Origin: JAAOIF01 sp965217125
Lineage (GTDB): Bacteria > Pseudomonadota > Gammaproteobacteria > PS1 > Pseudothioglobaceae
Reading direction: 5' to 3'
DNA length: 64,000 nt
Assembly: GCA_965217125.1 (NCBI GenBank)
Contig: OZ244244.1
Location: forward strand, 1,116,001-1,180,000
The notes beneath the pieces were generated by a model. The model saw only the letters and a program-made list of their open reading frames with translations. It ran no database searches and was not told the DNA's origin. Below, one piece after another: positions 50,753-59,415 of the stretch. The number at the start of each line of letters is the position of its first letter. The first letter of the stretch is position 1. The position numbers were made by a program, and so were the translations under genes.

Positions 50753-51988
50753 ATGAGTATCGAATTTCAAATTTCTACCCAATATTTGCGTTCTAATCGA
50801 AAAAAAGGCTTTGTATCCTTCATTTCAGGGATTTCTATGGCAGGTATTATCTTAGCTGTAACCACCTTGATTATCGTTCTATCAGTGATGAATGGCTTTC
50901 AACAAGAATTAAAACAACGGATTTTGAACGGCATCTCTCACGCCTATATCACCCAATATAATGGTGTGATTGATGATTGGCAACCGCTACTGGCAAAAAT
51001 CAAACAACATCCAAATGTTATTAGCGCCTCGCCTTATATTGAAAAACACGCATTGCTTAACACCAAAATCGGTGCGCAAGGGGTTAATATTCGCGGCATT
51101 AAACCTGAGTTAGAAAAACAAACCTCAGTTTTACTGAATCAAATAAAAACAGGCCATGCAAATTTGAAAAAGTCTGATATTTTGATTGGTTCCGGCTTAG
51201 CGACACAATTAAAGCTAAAATTAGGCGATAAATTGATGTTGCTCACCCCTGAGATTTCCGCCAGTATTATTGGTATTCAGCCACGCTTTAAGCGTTTTAC
51301 CGTTAGCGGTATTTTTGATGCAGGTGTGGGTGAATATGATAATAATTTAGCCTTTATTCACCTCGACCAAGCGCAAAAACTCTACACTATGAAAAATAAA
51401 GTCTCAGGCATTCGGCTCAAAGTAGATGAGCTTTTCAATGCTAGGCAAATTACGCGTAAAGTCGTTGATAGCCTGCAAAACGACAATTATTATGGCATTG
51501 ATTGGACGCGGCAAAAGGCAAATTTTATCAGGGCATTAAATCTTGAAAAACAAATGATTGCGATTATCTTATCACTCATCGTTGCTGTGGCGGCTTTTAA
51601 CATTGTTTCTATGATGACGATGGTGGTAACTGACAAAAAAGCCGATATTGCTATCCTTAGAACCATCGGTATGTCGCCACAACGCATTGTCAAAATATTC
51701 TTCTATCAAGGCTTAATTATTGGTGTGATTGGCATTGTTATTGGCACTCTATTAGGGCTGTTGTTAGCACCAAATATTGAGGCAATTATCAGCACCATCG
51801 AGAGCCTCTTAGGCTTTCAATTTTTCCCAGATGATATATTCTATATCAATCGCTTCCCCTCAGATATTCGCATTGAAGATATTGTTATCATTGCGATTGG
51901 CGCTTTTGTGTTGATTATGCTAGCATCAATTTACCCGGCAAAACGCGCCGGAAAAGTTGAAATTGCCAAGGTGCTTAACCATGAATAA
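50753..51988 (+). CDS. lolC: Lipoprotein-releasing ABC transporter permease LolC/LolE type
   Basis: This 411-aa inner-membrane permease of the Lol system releases outer-membrane lipoproteins to LolA. The N-terminal membrane segment with RKKGFVSFISGISMAGI is typical. A large periplasmic MacB-like domain spans about 45-265. Three membrane segments follow, with IAILRTIGMSPQRIVKIFFYQG as the FtsX-like signature. Only one permease gene is here; many gammaproteobacteria have a single LolC/E-type protein (LolF). It overlaps lolD by 8 nt. Confidence 0.93.
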   Translation: MSIEFQISTQYLRSNRKKGFVSFISGISMAGIILAVTTLIIVLSVMNGFQQELKQRILNGISHAYITQYNGVIDDWQPLLAKIKQHPNVISASPYIEKHALLNTKIGAQGVNIRGIKPELEKQTSVLLNQIKTGHANLKKSDILIGSGLATQLKLKLGDKLMLLTPEISASIIGIQPRFKRFTVSGIFDAGVGEYDNNLAFIHLDQAQKLYTMKNKVSGIRLKVDELFNARQITRKVVDSLQNDNYYGIDWTRQKANFIRALNLEKQMIAIILSLIVAVAAFNIVSMMTMVVTDKKADIAILRTIGMSPQRIVKIFFYQGLIIGVIGIVIGTLLGLLLAPNIEAIISTIESLLGFQFFPDDIFYINRFPSDIRIEDIVIIAIGAFVLIMLASIYPAKRAGKVEIAKVLNHE

Positions 51989-52676
51989 TATTATTAGATG
52001 CGAAGATGTTAATTACCATTATGAGGATGGCGGTCGAACCACCTTAATTCTATCAGCTTTAAATCTTCAGGTAAATGCTGGTGAATCCATTGCCATCTTG
52101 GGGCAATCTGGCTGTGGTAAATCCACCTTGCTAAATTTATTAGGGGGTATGGATAAAGCAAATAATGGCAAAATCATCATTAATAACACAGATATCAGTG
52201 CCTTAGATGAGAATAGTATCACCAAACTCAGAGCAAAAAACTTAGGCTTTGTTTATCAATTTCATCACTTGCTAAAGGATTTTACCGCGCTTAAAAATGT
52301 GGCAATGCCGCTGTTAATACAAGGTATAAATAGCAAAGTTGCCATGCAAAAAGCAACCTCGTTATTGCATGCAGTAGGCCTTAGCCACAGAATCGACCAC
52401 TTACCAGGCGAACTCTCAGGCGGCGAGCGCCAACGGGTAGCCATTGCCAGAGCGCTGATTACTCAGCCAAGCTGCCTATTAGCTGACGAGCCCACAGGCA
52501 ATTTGGACGCAAACAATGCAAATGAGGTTTTGGATTTGATGATTGCACTCAATCAACAACAAAATTCAACATTGCTAATTGCCACCCATGACGAAAAAAT
52601 CGCCAGCAAAATGCAGAAAATTCTAATCTTAAAAATTAAGCAAAAATGGCACGCCTTGAAGGCGTCTTTTTTTTAA
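51981..52676 (+). CDS. lolD: Lipoprotein-releasing ABC transporter ATPase
   Basis: This 231-aa ABC ATPase powers the Lol lipoprotein exporter. Walker A is GQSGCGKST, the signature is LSGGERQRVAIARAL, and Walker B is LLADEPTGNLD with a downstream ATHDEK switch. The ATG at 51981 is preferred, as it overlaps the lolC stop. The last ~9 codons (WHALKASFF) run through a terminator-like hairpin and T-run, and the stop codon begins on the last T of that run. The family normally ends a few residues after the HDxxLA motif, so the tail may be an extension. Confidence 0.95.
   Translation: MNNIIRCEDVNYHYEDGGRTTLILSALNLQVNAGESIAILGQSGCGKSTLLNLLGGMDKANNGKIIINNTDISALDENSITKLRAKNLGFVYQFHHLLKDFTALKNVAMPLLIQGINSKVAMQKATSLLHAVGLSHRIDHLPGELSGGERQRVAIARALITQPSCLLADEPTGNLDANNANEVLDLMIALNQQQNSTLLIATHDEKIASKMQKILILKIKQKWHALKASFF
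52651..52674 (+). terminator. Terminator-like hairpin inside the 3' end of lolD
   Basis: Inverted repeat ACGCCT-TGA-AGGCGT, one C, then eight T. It lies within the lolD frame; the TAA stop (52674-52676) starts on the last T. Confidence 0.75.
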
Positions 52677-52679
52677 TCG

Positions 52680-53549
52680 TTAAGCTATACGGCTTATTGT
52701 TTTTACACATAACTCGCTCAATGTTTTATATATTTTGCCTTCATTTTTCTGGTGCATTTGTTCAAAATACTCATTGAGTAGATTTAGTGTTAATTTTTCA
52801 GGGAACAAAACACAAAGCAACCCATCTAAATTTGGATTAGAAAGCAATTTTCTATATACAAGTGGTTTCAGGTGTTTAATTTCTTCAAAACTTGCTTGTG
52901 GATTTTTATCAAAGTTTATTTCAGGCAAGTCTGGGATGTTATTTTTCCATACTTTTAAATGGTTTAAAATTTCATGCCATATTTCTATTTTATTCAATTT
53001 GTCAAATAAACTATTGCCATAAGATAAATGCAATACAAGCCCATAATCTTCAGATAATTTTTGAATTTCTGTCGTATAAAAATTCTTGTTTTTAGTAAAA
53101 CTATCATCAATAAAATAGAAAAATCCTACTACTTCTTTTCCTTTGTGTTTTTCAAGAATAGCAGATATTTTCTTTTCAAAATTATCAATCTGCCCTCGTT
53201 TTTTACTTGAATCGTGGTCATCTCTAACTTTTTGTTCAACAAAAAATATAGTGCTTTTATCTTCAAATATTTGGTCTAACTCTAAAGTATCGCCATTATC
53301 TACAAACCTTTTATCCAAAATGTTAAATCCATTTTCTTGTAAATATTGCTCTATCAAAATTTCAAAAGCATCGCCAAATCTAATTTCATGGGATTGTAAT
53401 AAATTTTGAATAATTTTAGCCTTTGGTTTTGTAGGTCTAAATAATCCAGCATATCTTTCTGGATATTTTGCAATTTTTCTAATTAAATCTGGTTTAGATT
53501 TTTCAAAAATAGTTTCGTTAAAAATACTTTCAAATTTTTTATACAACAT
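52680..53549 (-). CDS. Type II restriction endonuclease-like protein, PD-(D/E)XK
   Basis: A 289-aa protein read from ATG 53549. A longer in-frame start at 53567 exists, but 53549 overlaps the previous stop (ATGTTGTATAA) and looks coupled. The nuclease core is visible: Glu63 in RFGDAFEILIEQYL, Asp92 in LELDQIF, and Glu105-x-Lys107 in FFVEQKVRDDHDSSKKRGQ. It would cut DNA unless protected by the cognate methyltransferase encoded two genes upstream. The target is not readable from sequence; GANTC is inferred only from the methyltransferase type. The frame is intact, unlike its two upstream partners. Confidence 0.78.
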   Translation of the reverse strand: MLYKKFESIFNETIFEKSKPDLIRKIAKYPERYAGLFRPTKPKAKIIQNLLQSHEIRFGDAFEILIEQYLQENGFNILDKRFVDNGDTLELDQIFEDKSTIFFVEQKVRDDHDSSKKRGQIDNFEKKISAILEKHKGKEVVGFFYFIDDSFTKNKNFYTTEIQKLSEDYGLVLHLSYGNSLFDKLNKIEIWHEILNHLKVWKNNIPDLPEINFDKNPQASFEEIKHLKPLVYRKLLSNPNLDGLLCVLFPEKLTLNLLNEYFEQMHQKNEGKIYKTLSELCVKTISRIA

Positions 53550-54040
53550 AACTTTCAACCCTTTCATAATATCTTTTTAGACAGAACTCATAAGAATGAT
53601 CTGGCATTTTTTCTTCTTCCACCAAATCTATTTTTATTCCCTCGCGTTCCATAATACCTCTGATAACGCCAGCAACACCGCCATCGCTCGTATTAGAAAC
53701 TACAAATATAATTTTTTCTATATCGTTATAATTGAAGGCAACTTCTTTACTACTCCATTCTGCTTCCTCAAACGGCATATCTAAAAAATTATCTTTATCG
53801 CTTTCGTCATAAATAGTTGGGCGAATATCGTTTTTACTCGTTAAGTTTTTGGCTTTAAACGAAATGATTACACTACCAAAAATAACAGACAAATATTTAT
53901 GATACAAGTCGCTCAGGTAAATATAGTCAGAGTCTAAGCCGCCGATTCTTTCGCCTTCCCCCGAAAAAAGTTTTTTTTGAACGTAAAATATCTAAAAGAT
54001 TTACTTGGCTTGTAGAGTGGTATAAATTGTCAATTTTCAT
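53539..54040 (-). pseudogene. Unknown middle gene of the restriction-modification cassette, frameshifted
   Basis: Reading starts at ATG 54040 with Shine-Dalgarno AGGAGA, overlapping the methyltransferase stop by 11 nt. It runs 37 codons (MKIDNLYHSTSQVNLLDIL...) to a TGA at 53927-53929. The remainder, from about GEGERIGGLDSDYIYLSD to MPDHSYEFCLKRYYERVESYVV, continues in another frame. Removing one C from the C5 run at 53958-53962 would join both parts into one 166-aa protein. An isolated 122-aa frame (53539-53907) is what remains open. I do not recognise the family. Its place between methyltransferase and endonuclease, coupled to both, suggests a role in the same system. Confidence 0.65.
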
Positions 54041-55101
54041 AAGTTCTCCTATATGTTTTACGATATTCATCTATTAAAGTTAATTTTCCTTGATTTTCAT
54101 AATGCCAGAACATCCAACCATTACAATTTTCGGCTTCTTTTATCATTGCACCAATTTTATGTATTGAACCGCTACCAACACCATTTTTAATATTTCCGTC
54201 ATCTAAAATAGTTGCAGAATATTTTTTATTTTTTGTCCAAATTTTCTGCCCTGTTTCAATGTAATTTTTTGCTAGTAACTCCTGCATACTAACTCTTGAT
54301 AAAATATTTTTCGCAGGCTCCACAATCCTTAAATGTTTGAAATTATTTTGAGTTATATTTTCTAAGCGTTTTTTACTAATTTTGATATATTTTTCCTCTT
54401 TTTCTATACCAACACTCTTGCGATTCAATTTTTTTGCAACCGCACAGCTTGTGCCACTGCCAGAAAAAGGGTCTAACACCAAATCACCTTCGCTACTACT
54501 GGATAAAATTACTCGTTTTAATAATTCTTCTGGTTTTTGGGTTGAATGGGCTTTTTTACCTTGCTCATTTTTAATTCGCTCATTGCCTGTGCAAAGCGGT
54601 ATATGCCAAACTGAGGTCATTTGTTTGCCATTATTTAGCTGTTTCATTACTTGATGATTAAAGGTGTATTTTTTCTGATTTTCTGATTTTTTAGCCCAAA
54701 TTAAGGTTTCTGTAGCATTAGTAAAACGAACCCCGCGAAAATTAGGCATAGGGTTGGTTTTGTGCCATTGCACATCATTGAGAATCCAAAAACCTAAATC
54801 CATCATAATTTTTCCAACTCTGAAAATATTATGATATGAGCCAATCACCCAAATAGTAGCATCATCAGCCATAACTTGACGACAAGCAGAAAGCCAGTCT
54901 TTGGTAAATTTATCGTATTCTTTGTTGCTAACAAACTTATCCCAATTATCATCAACCCCATCTACTTTTGTTTGGTTTGGACGATATAAATCTTGTTTGA
55001 GTTGTAAATTATAAGGCGGGTCGGCAAAAATAAGATTTGCTGATTTTTTAGGTAGTTTTTTTAAAATATCAATACAGTTGCCGTTATAAATTCTATATCA
55101 T
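54030..55101 (-). pseudogene. CcrM/HinfI-like adenine-N6 DNA methyltransferase with disrupted start
   Basis: A beta-class methyltransferase: catalytic DPPY with NLIFADPPYNLQL near the N-terminus, SAM motif DPFSGSGTS near the middle, and a C-terminal RAMA-type domain (GSIHKIGA, NGWMFWHYE, LIDEYRK) as in CcrM and M.HinfI, which methylate GANTC. The expected length is ~356 aa, matching those enzymes. The frame carrying DPPY begins right after a TGA at 55098-55100 and has no ATG, GTG or TTG before the DPPY. The ATG at 55099-55101 reads M-I-stop; deleting one T would give MIRIYNGNCIDIL in frame. The first in-frame ATG is at 54872, which would lack the catalytic motif. Confidence 0.75.
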
Positions 55102-55197
55102 ATTGTGTTATTTGGTGATAGTTTGATAATGACTAAAAATATCGGATAATAATAATTGCTGTGATTACTATCCAATTCATTTATTCACTTTTCTTTT

Positions 55198-56328
55198 TTA
55201 GGCTAAAAACTGAATCATAATGCCGGCGGCAATTACTGAGCCGATAACGCCAGCAACATTTGGGCCCATGGCGTGCATTAGGAGGAAATTATGAGGGTTG
55301 GATTCTAAGCCTACTTTGTTAGAAACGCGTGCTGCCATCGGGACGGCAGATACGCCGGCGGAGCCGATTAGTGGGTTGATTTTATTTTTGCTAAAAACAT
55401 TCATCAACTTTGCCATCAGCAAACCGCAGGAGGTGCCAATAGCAAAGGCAACCATGCCTAATAACAAAATACCTAAAGTGTCTAATTGTAAAAACTTATC
55501 AGCCATCAGTTTTGAGCCGACTGCCAAGCCTAAAAAGATGGTTACAATATTTATTAGGGCATTTTGTGTGGTATTACTGAGACGATCAACCACGCCTGAT
55601 TCTTTCATTAAATTACCAAAGGCAAACATACCTAATAATGGCGCTGCATCAGGCAATAGCAATGCCACTAACAGCAGTAACATAACGGGGAAGATAATTT
55701 TCTCAGTTTTAGACACTTCGCGCAGTTGCAGCATCTCAATTTTTCGTTCTTTCTCGGTGGTCAGCGCACGCATAATCGGTGGTTGAATCAGTGGCACAAG
55801 TGCCATATAAGAATAAGAAGCCACCGCAATCGCACCGAGTAAATCCGGGGCAAGTTTTGATGCTACATAGATACTGGTCGGGCCATCAGCACCACCAATA
55901 ATACCAATGGCGGCAGCATCGCTTAGACTAAAATCAAAAATGCCTAATAGGCTTAAAGCAATCGCACCTAACAAGGTGGCAAAAATACCAAATTGCGCAG
56001 CCGCACCTAATAGTATGGTTTTTGGATTGGCTAATAATGGGGCAAAATCAGTCAGCGCACCAACCCCCATAAAAATAATCAACGGGAATGCGCCAGATTC
56101 GATACCAATCACATAAAACACATGCAAAATACCATTGCCCTCAGCAATCCCAGCAGCGGGAATATTGGCTAAAATTGCACCAAAACCAATCGGCAATAAC
56201 AATAAAGGCTCGAATTTTTTAACAATGGCGAGATACAAAAGCAATATCCCAATCAGCAGCATTAAGCCCTGACCAATAGTTATTTGATATAAGCCAGTAT
56301 TAACCCAAAGTGTGTGTAATTGTTGCAT
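55198..56328 (-). CDS. oadB: Oxaloacetate decarboxylase, sodium-pump beta subunit
   Basis: This 376-aa polytopic membrane subunit couples carboxybiotin decarboxylation to Na+ export. GIIGGADGPTSIYVASKLAPDLLG contains the family Asp, and GSAGVSAVPMAARVSNKVG is the second conserved Na+-site region. It has about nine to eleven hydrophobic segments. It follows oadA after 24 nt. A shorter form than Klebsiella OadB (433 aa), but typical of marine gammaproteobacteria. Confidence 0.95.
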   Translation of the reverse strand: MQQLHTLWVNTGLYQITIGQGLMLLIGILLLYLAIVKKFEPLLLLPIGFGAILANIPAAGIAEGNGILHVFYVIGIESGAFPLIIFMGVGALTDFAPLLANPKTILLGAAAQFGIFATLLGAIALSLLGIFDFSLSDAAAIGIIGGADGPTSIYVASKLAPDLLGAIAVASYSYMALVPLIQPPIMRALTTEKERKIEMLQLREVSKTEKIIFPVMLLLLVALLLPDAAPLLGMFAFGNLMKESGVVDRLSNTTQNALINIVTIFLGLAVGSKLMADKFLQLDTLGILLLGMVAFAIGTSCGLLMAKLMNVFSKNKINPLIGSAGVSAVPMAARVSNKVGLESNPHNFLLMHAMGPNVAGVIGSVIAAGIMIQFLA

Positions 56329-56352
56329 ATTAAAAACGCTAATAAAGCTGCA

Positions 56353-58179
56353 TTATGCTAATGTTAATAAAGTTTGACCGACACTCACAGAATCGCCCTC
56401 TTTAACCTTAATATCGACCACAACACCGCTTTTGGCCGCCCTAATTTCAGTCTCCATTTTCATAGCTTCTAAAATGACTAAAACATCGCCCTCAACAACT
56501 TTTTGGCGTGATTCAACCATCACTTTCCAAATATTACCAGAAAGCGGCGCGCCAATCGCCTCGCCACCGCTGGGGGCAGCCTCATCAGCCACAATTTCTT
56601 TTTTGCCAGACATGGTTGAATCTTTGACATCAGAGGCGGCTTTCATTGAAGTAACATCTCCACCAGCGGAAACTTCAACACTGTATGAGGTGCCTTTAAA
56701 TGAAACTGTGTAAGTCCCCTCTTTATTTTCTGAATGAGTATGACCATCATTATCCTGCGGTGCTGGCTCAAAAAAATCAGGATTATTACGATTTTGTAAA
56801 AATGTAATACCAACTTGCGGAAATAGTGCATAAGTCAGCAAATCATCAATTTTATTGTCCGCCAAGCTAATGTTTTTTTCAGCCACAATGCCATCAAACT
56901 CTTGCTCAAGAATTTGCATTTCTGCGGCAATATTATCAGCTGGTCTGCAAGTAATTGGCGTATCACCGTCCAGCACTTTGTCTTGCAAAGGCTTATCAAC
57001 TGGTGCTGGTGTTGCGCCATATTCACCTTTTAGCACACTGGCTGCCTCTTTGGTAATAGTCTTGTAACGCTCGCCGGTCAATACATTAAGCACAGATTGA
57101 GTGCCGACAATTTGCGAGGTTGGCGTAACTAATGGAATATAGCCCAAATCTTTACGCACCCGCGGTATTTCAGCCAACACCTCATCCATTTTATCAATTG
57201 CGTTTTGTTCGCGTAATTGGTTTTCCATATTGGTGAGCATACCGCCTGGCACTTGTGAGAGTAAAATTCTCGAATCTACCCCTCTAAGCGAGCCTTCAAA
57301 TTGTGCATACTTGAGTCGTATCGGTCTAAAATAAGTGTCAATTTCTTCTAATTTTTTTAAATCTAAGCCGGTTTTTCTGGGGCTGTTTTCCAAAATAGAC
57401 ACCACAGAATTAGTGGCTGAATGTCCATAAGTCATACTCATTGAGCCAATAGCAGTATCAACCCTGTCAATACCAGCCTCAACTGCTTTGATGATACTCG
57501 CGGTAGAAAGCCCGGTGGTTGCATGTGCATGCAACTGAATCGGTATATCAATGCTGGCTTTTAATTGCTTAACCAAATCATACGCCACATAAGGCTGTAA
57601 TAAACCTGCCATATCCTTGATACACAGCGAATGTGCGCCCATGTCTTCAATCTGCTTTGCCATGTCAATCCACATCTGTGTGGTATGCACTGGGCTTACG
57701 GTATAAGAGATTGTGCCTTGTGCATGCTGAGCTAATTTAATCGTCTGCTCAGTCGCAGTTTTGAGATTACGAATATCGTTCATTGCATCAAATATACGAA
57801 AAACGCTGACCCCATTTTCCACACATTGGTCCACAAATTGACGCACAACATCATCACTATAATGGCGATAACCCAATAAATTTTGCCCTCTCAGTAGCAT
57901 TTGCTGTGGAGTATTGGGCATAACTTTTTTGATCTCTCGGATTCTTTCCCAAGGGTCTTCACCCAAATAACGAATACACGAATCAAAAGTAGCACCGCCC
58001 CATGATTCCATTGACCAATAGCCAATCTTATCAAGTTTATCGGCAATCGGCAACATATCATCAATCCGCATACGCGTTGCTAACAAAGATTGATGCGCAT
58101 CTCTAAAAACCAGCTCGGTAATCTCAACTGGTTGAGTATTGTTAGATTTTTTAATGATATTTTTCAAAAGCTGTAACAT
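56353..58179 (-). CDS. oadA: Oxaloacetate decarboxylase, alpha subunit (carboxyltransferase and biotin carrier)
   Basis: This 608-aa cytosolic subunit removes CO2 from oxaloacetate onto biotin. The DRE-TIM barrel is marked by TELVFRDAHQSLLATRMR, the metal-site Lys in SLCIKDMAGLL, and QLHAHATTGLS. A conserved linker follows. The C-terminal biotinyl domain has Lys574 in EAMKMETEI. The ATG at 58179, four nt after the oadG stop with a GAGGGG element before it, is preferred over an in-frame start at 58218 inside oadG. Confidence 0.96.
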   Translation of the reverse strand: MLQLLKNIIKKSNNTQPVEITELVFRDAHQSLLATRMRIDDMLPIADKLDKIGYWSMESWGGATFDSCIRYLGEDPWERIREIKKVMPNTPQQMLLRGQNLLGYRHYSDDVVRQFVDQCVENGVSVFRIFDAMNDIRNLKTATEQTIKLAQHAQGTISYTVSPVHTTQMWIDMAKQIEDMGAHSLCIKDMAGLLQPYVAYDLVKQLKASIDIPIQLHAHATTGLSTASIIKAVEAGIDRVDTAIGSMSMTYGHSATNSVVSILENSPRKTGLDLKKLEEIDTYFRPIRLKYAQFEGSLRGVDSRILLSQVPGGMLTNMENQLREQNAIDKMDEVLAEIPRVRKDLGYIPLVTPTSQIVGTQSVLNVLTGERYKTITKEAASVLKGEYGATPAPVDKPLQDKVLDGDTPITCRPADNIAAEMQILEQEFDGIVAEKNISLADNKIDDLLTYALFPQVGITFLQNRNNPDFFEPAPQDNDGHTHSENKEGTYTVSFKGTSYSVEVSAGGDVTSMKAASDVKDSTMSGKKEIVADEAAPSGGEAIGAPLSGNIWKVMVESRQKVVEGDVLVILEAMKMETEIRAAKSGVVVDIKVKEGDSVSVGQTLLTLA

Positions 58180-58183
58180 TTTT

Positions 58184-58423
58184 TCACGCCCCTCTGTGCA
58201 TTTTAATAGCCTGCTCAATCACAAACTTGGTTTCTTCGTCTAACTCGCCTGACAAGTTTAAATTATTTTGACCAGCATTGCCACTTTGAGTTTCTACACT
58301 TGTTTTTTGAATAATAATTGACATTAACCTCATCACAAAAACCAATAATATTAAAAACAAAAATACAAAGCCCATACCAAACAAGCTAAGGTTTAAAGCA
58401 TCTAATAATAGCGTATGTTCCAT
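58184..58423 (-). CDS. oadG: Oxaloacetate decarboxylase, gamma subunit
   Basis: A 79-aa small subunit with one membrane helix (about 12-35) and a hydrophilic tail, which assembles the alpha and beta subunits in the sodium pump. The helix GMGFVFLFLILLVFVMRLM and the context just upstream of oadA and oadB identify it. The family tail is usually rich in Pro and His and binds zinc; here it is short and ends IEQAIKMHRGA. Confidence 0.9.
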   Translation of the reverse strand: MEHTLLLDALNLSLFGMGFVFLFLILLVFVMRLMSIIIQKTSVETQSGNAGQNNLNLSGELDEETKFVIEQAIKMHRGA

Positions 58424-58468
58424 TTTTAATATTTATTTAACATTTATTTAAAATATATCTCACTAATT

Positions 58469-58553
58469 TGGTACCGATGGACGGGGTCGAACCGTCACTT
58501 CCAAAGAAACTGGATTTTGAATCCAGCGTGTCTACCAATTCCACCACATCGGC
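58469..58553 (-). tRNA. tRNA-Leu (anticodon CAA)
   Basis: Reads GCCGATGTGGTGGAATTGGT at the 5' end, with a 7-bp acceptor stem closed by G-U and paired to CATCGGT. The anticodon stem is CTGGA/TCCAG with loop TTCAAAA, giving CAA. A long variable arm identifies Leu. The TTCGACC T-loop and an encoded CCA are present. 85 nt including CCA. It lies 46 nt upstream of oadG and downstream of infA on the same strand. Confidence 0.95.
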
Positions 58554-58603
58554 TTAAAACTTAATTTTAGGGTGCTTATAAAACAATAACAGGAAAAAAT
58601 GCA

Positions 58604-58822
58604 CTATTTATGTCTAAAAGTTATACGCCCCTTAGTCAAATCGTATGGTGTCATTTCCACTGTAACACTATCGCCGGGCAATATGCGGATATAGTGCTTG
58701 CGAATTTTCCCAGAAATATGTGCCAATATACTATGCCCATTTTCCAATTCGACAGTAAAAGTCGTATTTGGTAACTTTTCTTTAACCACGCCCTCTAATT
58801 CAATATAATCGCTTTTTGACAT
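58604..58822 (-). CDS. infA: Translation initiation factor IF-1
   Basis: A 72-aa S1/OB-fold protein that binds the ribosomal A site during initiation. IELEGVVKEKLPNTTFTVEL, the ISGKIRKHYIRILPGD core and the ending GRITFRHK are diagnostic. Length is exactly the family length. The gene is upstream of tRNA-Leu on the same strand. Confidence 0.97.
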   Translation of the reverse strand: MSKSDYIELEGVVKEKLPNTTFTVELENGHSILAHISGKIRKHYIRILPGDSVTVEMTPYDLTKGRITFRHK

Positions 58823-58936
58823 CTAATTATGTATCTTCAATTTAGTAAAAATGGCTTATTTTACCTGATTGTTATTAGTTTGACACAAAATAGCCAAGTT
58901 GCTACTATTCTAATTCAAATTACGCATGCTGGCCGA

Positions 58937-59070
58937 GGGCAGAGAGGCAGAAGGCAGAGAGGCAGAGAACAGAAGGCAGAAAGCAGAGGGCAGAAAACAG
59001 AAAGCAGAACAGAGCAAGAGCGGCGTTGGACAGAGGACAGATGGCAGAAAACAGAGAACAGAATAGAGCA
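58937..59070 (+). repeat. Degenerate GGCAGA/ACAGA purine-rich repeat tract
   Basis: About 130 bp almost entirely made of GGCAGA, AACAGA and AAGCAGA units on the plus strand, with only purines and C. No regular period is kept, so replication slippage on short units is a likely origin. The tract ends near the first REP-like hairpin. Confidence 0.75.
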
Positions 59071-59080
59071 ATGGCGGCCG

Positions 59081-59107
59081 TTGGTAATGCGACTTCAGTC
59101 GCATCTA
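59081..59107. repeat. REP-like hairpin element, copy 1
   Basis: Contains the inverted repeat ATGCGACT-TC-AGTCGCAT at 59087-59104, within a 27-bp sequence repeated exactly 106 bp later. Confidence 0.8.
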
Positions 59108-59186
59108 TACTTGCATTTATTATGACTAAAATCTACTTTTCTGCTGATGAGGAAATTGAAATCGCTTTTCCAGATGGTATTTTCTT

Positions 59187-59213
59187 TTGGTAATGCGACT
59201 TCAGTCGCATCTA
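59187..59213. repeat. REP-like hairpin element, copy 2
   Basis: Same 27-bp sequence as at 59081-59107, in direct orientation, with the hairpin at 59193-59210. Between the two copies lies a 23-codon frame starting MTKIYFSADEEIEIAFPDG, which may be the front of a truncated gene. Confidence 0.8.
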
Positions 59214-59301
59214 AACAGAGAAAGAGCGGTGCTATTAGAACTATTTGTGTGTCTTTTACATTATATCGTCTGTTTGCACCCCAAGGGCAGGCTACGCGCG
59301 C

Positions 59302-59348
59302 GGAGGGCGTGGCAGAGTGTGCCTCAACTCTAGATCCCGACGCCCTCC
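59302..59348. repeat. GC-rich inverted repeat
   Basis: Arms GGAGGGCGT and ACGCCCTCC are perfect 9-bp complements, with an inner AGAGT/ACTCT pairing. The surrounding ~90 bp is much richer in G and C than the rest of the window. Confidence 0.6.
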
Positions 59349-59394
59349 CCCAAGCCCCCACCCTAAGAAGTTTATCAAAATCGGGCTTCGCCCT

Positions 59395-59415
59395 ATCGCC
59401 TGGACGGCGATTTTT
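59395..59415 (+). terminator. Terminator-like hairpin
   Basis: ATCGCC-TGGAC-GGCGAT followed by TTTT. It is preceded by a GGGC-TTC-GCCC hairpin. No plus-strand gene is seen upstream, so its role is unclear. Confidence 0.4.

Noticed and set aside
54382..54654. 90-codon plus-strand frame opposite the methyltransferase
   Set aside because: Shadow of the methyltransferase coding sequence; no independent support.
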